Shown here piece after piece: positions 5,066 to 9,534 of a DNA stretch of 9,534 nucleotides; the first letter of the stretch is position 1; the number at the start of each line of letters is the position of its first letter. The stretch lies in contig CABSMD010000084.1 in assembly GCA_902478725.1 (NCBI GenBank), forward strand, positions 1 to 9,534, in the 5' to 3' direction. Origin of the DNA: an uncultured Clostridia bacterium. Lineage in GTDB: Bacteria > Bacillota > Clostridia > HGM11514. Below the pieces are notes generated by a model that saw only the letters and a program-made list of their open reading frames with translations, was not told the origin of the DNA and searched no databases. The position numbers and the translations under genes are program-made.

Positions 5066-6532
5066 TCACTTCGTCCTGCAAAAATTAAGCCTCGATTCCC
5101 CACCGCACTTTGTGACCGCTTCATAGGGAATTTTCAGCTCTCTTGCTAATATCTCTACAAGATGCGGGGTACAAAATCCGCCCTGGCAGCGTCCCATTCC
5201 ACTTCTCGTCCTGCGCTTGACCGCATCGAGATTAGTTGCCTTGGGATTGGTGTGAATTGCTTCCACGATCTCCCCCTCCGTAATTCCTTCACAACGGCAA
5301 ACGATTCTTCCATAGCGTTTGTCGTTGGCGATCACAGCGTTCTTACCATCCATGTCCAGATCTCGAAACCAATGCTGTGGTTTTCTCTCCGGCCTGAAAC
5401 TTCTATTTTCCTGCAAAACCAATCCCATCCGTTCCAGCAATTCAACTACGTACACGGCAATTGCCGGTGAAGCGGACAGGCCGGGCGACTCAATTCCCGC
5501 TACATTGAGAAAACGTGCCCGTGGGGAACGAATGATAAAGTCCCCCGTATCTCCAACCGCACGAAGTCCACAAAACGAGGTAATGACCGCCTTTGCTGGT
5601 AAATGAACAAATATCTTTTGCAGCACCTCGTCCAACCCAGTGCGCGTCGTGGCGTAGTCCTTCTTATCCGTTATATCCTGTGATGTCGGACCCAGCAGTA
5701 GGTTTCCGTCCACCGTAGGGGTTGTCAATATCCCCTTCCCCATAGGGGTCGGCGTTCGGAAAATAGAGTGTCCGCTCGAATTTCCATATTCTTTATCTAA
5801 AAGCAGATATTCTCCCTTTCGTGGATGGATGGCAAAGGAGTCATCCCCCACCATGCGCGCAATCGTATCAGCATAAAGGCCAGCCGCGTTTACAATATAC
5901 CTTGCCCGCAAGCTTCGGTGTTCGGATGACAAAACAAAAAACGCTTCTTTTCCGGCAATCTCCGTCTGGTTCAGATAACCATCCGCTGCCTCGTTGCCAG
6001 TGGCAATTTCTTTCACCGCAAATCCTGTATACAGCTCCGCCCCGTTGTCCATTGCATTTCCTGCCGCGGCAATCGTCAGCCCATAGGGACAAACAATGGC
6101 CCCCGTGGGGGCATACAAAGCGCCGGCCGTATCCACCGTGATGTTCGGTTCCATATCGTGAAGCTCTTTGTCACTCACGATTCTAAGCCCTGCCACGCCG
6201 TTTTGATTGCCTCTTTCATACAATATCTGCAAAGTCTTTTTGTCCGATTCATCAAAGCCGACAACCAGGGAACCATTCCTCCGATAGTTCACCCCCAGCT
6301 CCCGTGCAACCTCCTCCATCATGGCAGAGCCCTGCACATTGAGTTTCGCTTTTAGGCTGCCGGGCATTGCATCGAATCCGGCGTGTACAATGCCGCTGTT
6401 AGCCCGGCTGGCACCCATAGCTACGTCATCTTCCGCTTCCAGCAGGCAAACGGATAACTCATATTTCATCAATTCACGCGCGATCATAGCACCAACGACG
6501 CCAGCGCCTACCACCGCCACATCATAAACCAT
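5066..6532 (-). CDS. GlpA-like FAD-dependent dehydrogenase with C-terminal BFD-type [2Fe-2S] domain
   Basis: The 488-aa protein belongs to the DAO/GlpA flavoenzymes. It has the FAD motif G9-A-G11-V-V-G14, an acidic strand end (LLEAEDD, 30-36) and 'NSGIVHAGFDAMPGSLKAK' (45-63), which is shared by anaerobic glycerol-3-phosphate dehydrogenases of the TM1432 type and L-2-hydroxyglutarate oxidases. 'RYIVNAAGLYADTIA' (211-225) and 'GPTSQDITDK' (281-290) are further family blocks. The C-terminal domain has C412-x-C414 and C449-x4-C454, the four ligands of a BFD-like [2Fe-2S] cluster as in GlpA. The likely reaction is glycerol-3-phosphate to dihydroxyacetone phosphate; another 2-hydroxy acid is the main alternative. 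The ATG at 6532 is chosen for AGGGA 6 nt upstream; an ATG at 6601 falls in the terminator loop and is rejected. It leads the trio, with a 7-bp gap to the next gene. No glpK or glpF is in view. Confidence 0.5.
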   Translation of the reverse strand: MVYDVAVVGAGVVGAMIARELMKYELSVCLLEAEDDVAMGASRANSGIVHAGFDAMPGSLKAKLNVQGSAMMEEVARELGVNYRRNGSLVVGFDESDKKTLQILYERGNQNGVAGLRIVSDKELHDMEPNITVDTAGALYAPTGAIVCPYGLTIAAAGNAMDNGAELYTGFAVKEIATGNEAADGYLNQTEIAGKEAFFVLSSEHRSLRARYIVNAAGLYADTIARMVGDDSFAIHPRKGEYLLLDKEYGNSSGHSIFRTPTPMGKGILTTPTVDGNLLLGPTSQDITDKKDYATTRTGLDEVLQKIFVHLPAKAVITSFCGLRAVGDTGDFIIRSPRARFLNVAGIESPGLSASPAIAVYVVELLERMGLVLQENRSFRPERKPQHWFRDLDMDGKNAVIANDKRYGRIVCRCEGITEGEIVEAIHTNPKATNLDAVKRRTRSGMGRCQGGFCTPHLVEILARELKIPYEAVTKCGGESRLNFCRTK

Positions 6533-6576
6533 AACAATCCCTGCCCATCCGAGTGATTCTGTCAGTAAAAGGCAAA

Positions 6577-6618
6577 AGCCGTAATAAAACAGCGTTTTCA
6601 TCCTGTCTTACTACGGCT
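6577..6618 (-). terminator. Intrinsic terminator after the alaS-HIT unit, in the leader of the oxidoreductase trio
   Basis: Read on the minus strand, AGCCGTAGTAAGACAG (6618-6603) pairs along all 16 positions with CTGTTTTATTACGGCT (6592-6577), using two G-U pairs, around a 10-nt loop. The tail reads TTTGCCTTTT. On the plus strand the same two pairs become A-C mismatches, so it works best leftward. It begins 13 nt after the HIT stop. Only 44 nt separate it from the first gene of the trio, and I see no convincing promoter in that space. Confidence 0.5.
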
Positions 6619-6631
6619 CGATTTTATATTT

Positions 6632-6973
6632 TTATCCCATCAATCCCATCGTTTTGCCACCCAGCAGGTGGAAATGAAGGTGAAAAACGGTCTGCCCTCC
6701 ATCCGGGCCGCAATTATTGACAATTCTGTAACCGCTTTCAGCAATTCCCAACTCTTTCGCCAGCCTTTTAGCGGTCAGATATATTTTAGGAACAATCGCC
6801 GCGTTTTCTTCATTCAATTCATTTGCAGAGGAAATATGCTCCTTGGGAATGATCAAAACATGTACCGGTGCGTTGGGATTGATATCCTCAAACGCATATA
6901 TCTCTTCATCCTCATAGACCTTTTTGGATGGGATTTCTCCGTTGATAATTTTACAAAACAAACAATCCTGCAC
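6632..6973 (-). CDS. HIT-family (HinT-like) nucleotide hydrolase/transferase
   Basis: At 113 aa this is a typical single-domain HIT protein of the HinT branch, cytosolic purine-nucleoside phosphoramidases that also hydrolyse aminoacyl-adenylates. It shows C4-x2-C7 at the N-terminus (zinc-binding with later His in many bacterial members), 'FEDINPNAPVHVLIIPKEHI' (28-47), 'YRIVNNCGPDGGQTV' (82-96) and the histidine triad H98-L-H100-F-H102-L-L with the catalytic central His100. The start is GTG at 6973: an unusually strong AAGGAGGAGG (6979-6988) lies 5 nt upstream and overlaps the alaS stop codon. Upstream in-frame codons lie inside alaS. The 13-nt gap indicates co-transcription with alaS. HinT-type enzymes accept aminoacyl-AMP, including those made by tRNA synthetases, so the pairing with alaS is suggestive, though a link to alanyl-AMP is only inference. 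Confidence 0.5.
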   Translation of the reverse strand: MQDCLFCKIINGEIPSKKVYEDEEIYAFEDINPNAPVHVLIIPKEHISSANELNEENAAIVPKIYLTAKRLAKELGIAESGYRIVNNCGPDGGQTVFHLHFHLLGGKTMGLMG

Positions 6974-6978
6974 TTTGT

Positions 6979-6988
6979 CCTCCTCCTT
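6979..6988 (-). promoter_or_regulatory. Strong ribosome binding site fixing the GTG start of the HIT gene
   Basis: The minus strand reads AAGGAGGAGG, then ACAAA, then GTG at 6971-6973. Its first two bases belong to the alaS TAA stop (6987-6989), so a ribosome ending alaS covers it. This start gives the normal HIT N-terminus (MQDCLFCKII). Confidence 0.5.
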
Positions 6989-9534
6989 ATGCTTTGATCT
7001 GCTGTCTGATGACGGTTTCCGCCATCTCGACCGCCTGTGGAATTTTAGAAACGTCCTTGCCTCCTGCCTGGGCAGAATCCGGTTTCCCACCGCCTCCGCC
7101 GCCGGCCACACGGGCCGCCTCTTTTACAATGTTCCCGGCATGAATCCCGGCTGATACCGCTTCCTTGGTCGCTGACACAATGAAGCCGGCCTTACCGTCG
7201 CAGTCAGACGCCAATAATATTACATACGCCCCGGAAATCTTACCGCGTATTGCATCGGCAAACTTACGCATTGCCGCGACATCGCTGCCATCCATCCGGT
7301 TTTGGATGAATTTAACCGCGCCGATCTCCTTTGCATTTGCAATCACTTCATCAACCGATCCCTGCGCGAGCTTCAAATTCAGTTTTTCAATCTCCTTTTT
7401 CAGGGCTTTCGTCTCATCCTGTAAGCCTTCGATCTTAGCAGGAACATCTGCCCTGCTGCTCTTGAGTATACCGCGAACCAGTGTAGAAAAATCGTTCAAT
7501 TCCTGTAATCTTTTTAACACCTCGTGCCCTGTGACCGCCTCGATCCTCCTAACACCTGCGGCAATGCCACTTTCAGAAATAATTTGGAACAAGGCCGCCT
7601 CGCTGGTGTTGGCAAGATGGCATCCGCCGCAAAATTCAGTACTCTTATCACCCATCCGAACCACGCGGACAACGTCGCCATATTTCTCTCCGAAAAGTGC
7701 CGTCGCACCAGTCTTTTTGGCTTCCTCAACCGGCATCTCCTGAATCTCAATGGGAAGTGCTTCCAAGATCATCTCATTCACCAAATTTTCTGTGTTGCGA
7801 AGCTCTTCCTCTGTCATTGCGGTAAAATGTGAAAAGTCAAAGCGGAGGCGGTCAGGCATGACAAGAGAGCCCGCCTGAGCAACATGACTTCCCAGTACCT
7901 GTTTTAAAGCCGCCTGCAATAAATGGGTGGCCGAATGGTTCCGTGCCGTATCCTTACGCCGCGCCTGATCTACCTCTAAGTGCAGACAGTCCCCTTTCGC
8001 AACCGCCCCGGAGCGCAGGATGCAGTGGTGTAAAAACTTTCCATTTTGTTTCTTGCAATCTTCTACCTCTATTTCGCAGTGATCCGACCGTATGAAACCT
8101 CTGTCGCCGACCTGTCCGCCGCTTTCGGCATAAAAGACGGTTTTATTAAGCATTAAGATAAATGCGGTTCCAACCTCGGTGAGTTGGTCAACAGCATCGC
8201 TTCCCAAAATAATCATTTCCGCCTTGGCGTCCGTCTCCAAATGGTCATAGCCAATAAATTGGGTTTCCATCTGCTTAATCAACGGCGCAATCGCGTCCTC
8301 TTTCCATCCTTCCGCCTCCATGTCGCCGCGGGCGGAACGGGCACGCTCGCGCTGCTGTTCCATTTCCTTTTGGTAAAGTTCTTCCTCGACATCCATAGCG
8401 TTTTCCGCCAAAATTTCCTTTGTCAAATCAATCGGGAATCCATAGGTATCATACAGCTTAAACGCTTTATCACCCGGCAGGATGGTCTCACCTGCTTGTT
8501 TCAAATCCTCTATATAATCATTCAAGATTGCAAGCCCCTGATCGATTGTCTCGTCAAAGCGCTCTTCTTCGATCCGTACGATTTTTTGGATGTAATCCTG
8601 CTTTTCAACCAGCTCCGGATAGCCTGATTTTGACTCCTCCACCACCGTCTGTACAACCTTGTATAAGAAGGGCTCACTGATACCCAAAAGCTTGCCGTGG
8701 CGCGCGGCGCGGCGCAGAAGCCTGCGAAGGACATAACCGCGCCCTTCGTTTGAAGGAATCACCCCATCGCTAATCAAAAAGGTGGTACTTCTAATGTGGT
8801 CGGTGATTACCCGCAACGAAACATCTGTTTTTTCATCCTGCTTGTATTTTACGCCGGCAATGCGGCAGATATGCTCCATTACCTTACGGATCGTGTCCAC
8901 CTCAAACAGGTTTCCGACCCCCTGCATGATGGCGGCAATCCGTTCTAACCCCATGCCGGTATCGATATTGGGATGGGCAAGCCGGTTATAATTTCCATCC
9001 TCATCCTTATCAAACTGGGTAAACACCAGATTCCAAAACTCTACAAACCGGTCACAGTCGCAGCCAACCGCACAATCGGGTTTGCCGCAGCCATATTCCT
9101 CCCCCCGGTCATAGTGGATTTCAGAGCACGGACCGCACGGGCCGGTACCGATCTCCCAAAAGTTGTCCTCTTTTCCCATGCGGATGATCCGTTCCGGTGC
9201 GACGCCGACCTTGTCGGCCCAAATCTGGTACGCCTCGTCGTCGTCATCGTAAATCGTAATCCAAAGCTTGTCTACCGGCATCTTCATTACCTTTGTAATG
9301 AATTCCCATGCCCAGGTAATTGCCTCTTCTTTAAAATAGTCCCCGAAGGAAAAGTTGCCAAGCATTTCAAAAAAGGTACCATGTCGTGCGGTTTTGCCCA
9401 CACGTTCGATATCCGGTGTACGGATACATTTTTGACAGGTAGTCACCCGTTTTTTAGGCGGCACCTCTTTTCCAGTAAAATATGGCTTTAATGGCGCCAT
9501 CCCCGCATTGATCAGAAGCAAACTTGCATCGTTT
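6987..9534 (-). CDS. alaS: Alanyl-tRNA synthetase (first few dozen codons outside the window)
   Basis: AlaRS charges tRNA-Ala and removes mischarged serine and glycine. The frame is open to the right edge (first whole codon at 9533, reading NDASLLLINAGMAPLKPYF), so about 35 N-terminal residues are missing; 848 residues remain, giving a full length near the usual 880. The class II core shows 'RHGTFFEMLGNFSFGDYF' (motif 2 region) and 'GMGLERIAAI' (motif 3). A clostridial-type insert is rich in Cys (GCGKPDCAVGCDCDRFVEFW). The editing domain has HSATH (7923-7937) and CGGCH (7617-7631), the HxxxH and CxxxH metal ligands; the central residue is Cys where Thr is common. A coiled-coil stretch follows (about 7360-7430). 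The C-Ala domain ends with a six-glycine run near 7085-7105. It is the upstream partner of the HIT gene. Its own promoter or leader lies outside the window. Confidence 0.5.
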   Translation of the reverse strand, partial: NDASLLLINAGMAPLKPYFTGKEVPPKKRVTTCQKCIRTPDIERVGKTARHGTFFEMLGNFSFGDYFKEEAITWAWEFITKVMKMPVDKLWITIYDDDDEAYQIWADKVGVAPERIIRMGKEDNFWEIGTGPCGPCSEIHYDRGEEYGCGKPDCAVGCDCDRFVEFWNLVFTQFDKDEDGNYNRLAHPNIDTGMGLERIAAIMQGVGNLFEVDTIRKVMEHICRIAGVKYKQDEKTDVSLRVITDHIRSTTFLISDGVIPSNEGRGYVLRRLLRRAARHGKLLGISEPFLYKVVQTVVEESKSGYPELVEKQDYIQKIVRIEEERFDETIDQGLAILNDYIEDLKQAGETILPGDKAFKLYDTYGFPIDLTKEILAENAMDVEEELYQKEMEQQRERARSARGDMEAEGWKEDAIAPLIKQMETQFIGYDHLETDAKAEMIILGSDAVDQLTEVGTAFILMLNKTVFYAESGGQVGDRGFIRSDHCEIEVEDCKKQNGKFLHHCILRSGAVAKGDCLHLEVDQARRKDTARNHSATHLLQAALKQVLGSHVAQAGSLVMPDRLRFDFSHFTAMTEEELRNTENLVNEMILEALPIEIQEMPVEEAKKTGATALFGEKYGDVVRVVRMGDKSTEFCGGCHLANTSEAALFQIISESGIAAGVRRIEAVTGHEVLKRLQELNDFSTLVRGILKSSRADVPAKIEGLQDETKALKKEIEKLNLKLAQGSVDEVIANAKEIGAVKFIQNRMDGSDVAAMRKFADAIRGKISGAYVILLASDCDGKAGFIVSATKEAVSAGIHAGNIVKEAARVAGGGGGGKPDSAQAGGKDVSKIPQAVEMAETVIRQQIKA

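Noticed and set aside
6533..6601. ATG at 6601 and a hydrophobic 'MKTLFYYGFCLLL' leader, looking like a signal peptide, on the GlpA-like protein
   Set aside because: The ATG lies in the loop of the terminator and the hydrophobic codons are the hairpin and its U-tract. No binding site precedes it, and the FAD motif normally starts within the first ten residues.
7165..7743. Plus-strand frame of 192 codons, with others at 8184-8627 and 8973-9491
   Set aside because: All are antisense to alaS, whose motifs run without a break through the same bases. None has upstream signals or a coherent protein.
1..9534. Mobile elements, CRISPR repeats, tRNA/rRNA genes, riboswitches, T-boxes, frameshifted genes
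   Set aside because: I looked on both strands for direct repeats with regular spacing, transposase or integrase motifs, cloverleaf ends and long structured leaders and found none. All main genes are intact apart from the two cut by the window edges.

Overview
The window looks like ordinary core chromosome from a member of the Clostridia (Bacillota). The evidence is Gram-positive-style gene structure (strong AGGAGG-type ribosome binding sites, TTG and GTG starts), intrinsic terminators, ARG boxes close to the Bacillus AhrC/ArgR type, and a three-gene anaerobic glycerol-3-phosphate-dehydrogenase-like set ending in a DUF1667 protein, an arrangement known from Thermotoga and many clostridia. Base composition is moderate, near half GC by eye, and no segment stands out as foreign. 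I see no transposase, phage gene, tRNA, rRNA or CRISPR array.

Layout from left to right. (1) The 3' part of a plus-strand gene for a rhomboid-like membrane protein with a C-terminal Cys/His metal-binding tail (1-423). It is followed by a compact two-way terminator (429-458), whose stem also encodes the last residues of the facing gene. (2) A minus-strand arginine operon, read right to left: argD (1927-3120, TTG start), argF (970-1890) and a GNAT acetyltransferase (438-965). A sigma-A-like promoter (3151-3179) lies under two tandem ARG boxes (3143-3180). A third ARG box lies in the argD-argF gap (1910-1927). (3) A divergent 47-codon plus-strand small gene (3248-3391), ending in a second two-way terminator (3392-3450). 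(4) A minus-strand trio: a GlpA-like FAD oxidoreductase with a C-terminal [2Fe-2S]-type domain (5066-6532), a GlpB-like FAD/NAD oxidoreductase (3802-5058) and a DUF1667 four-cysteine protein (3449-3805). The junctions are 7 bp and a 4-nt ATGA overlap. (5) A minus-oriented terminator (6577-6618), then a HIT-family nucleotide hydrolase (6632-6973) and the nearly complete alaS (6987 to the right edge, missing only its first few dozen codons).

How the parts work together. argD makes acetylornithine, and argF carries ornithine on to citrulline. The acetyltransferase 4 bp downstream is co-transcribed and so probably arginine-regulated, but its substrate is unknown. The FAD trio is best read as a membrane-associated or soluble complex that oxidises glycerol-3-phosphate (or a similar 2-hydroxy compound) and passes electrons through Fe-S and flavin centres. 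alaS with a HIT gene is a housekeeping pair.

I did not find a clearly new biological system. The observations most worth checking are the three-box arginine operator layout, the arginine-coupled GNAT, the trio with no visible promoter behind a strong terminator, the DUF1667 partner, and the unannotated 47-aa gene.

[Format note: the original answer gave no feature confidences; the uniform 0.5 is a placeholder required by the schema, not an estimate.]
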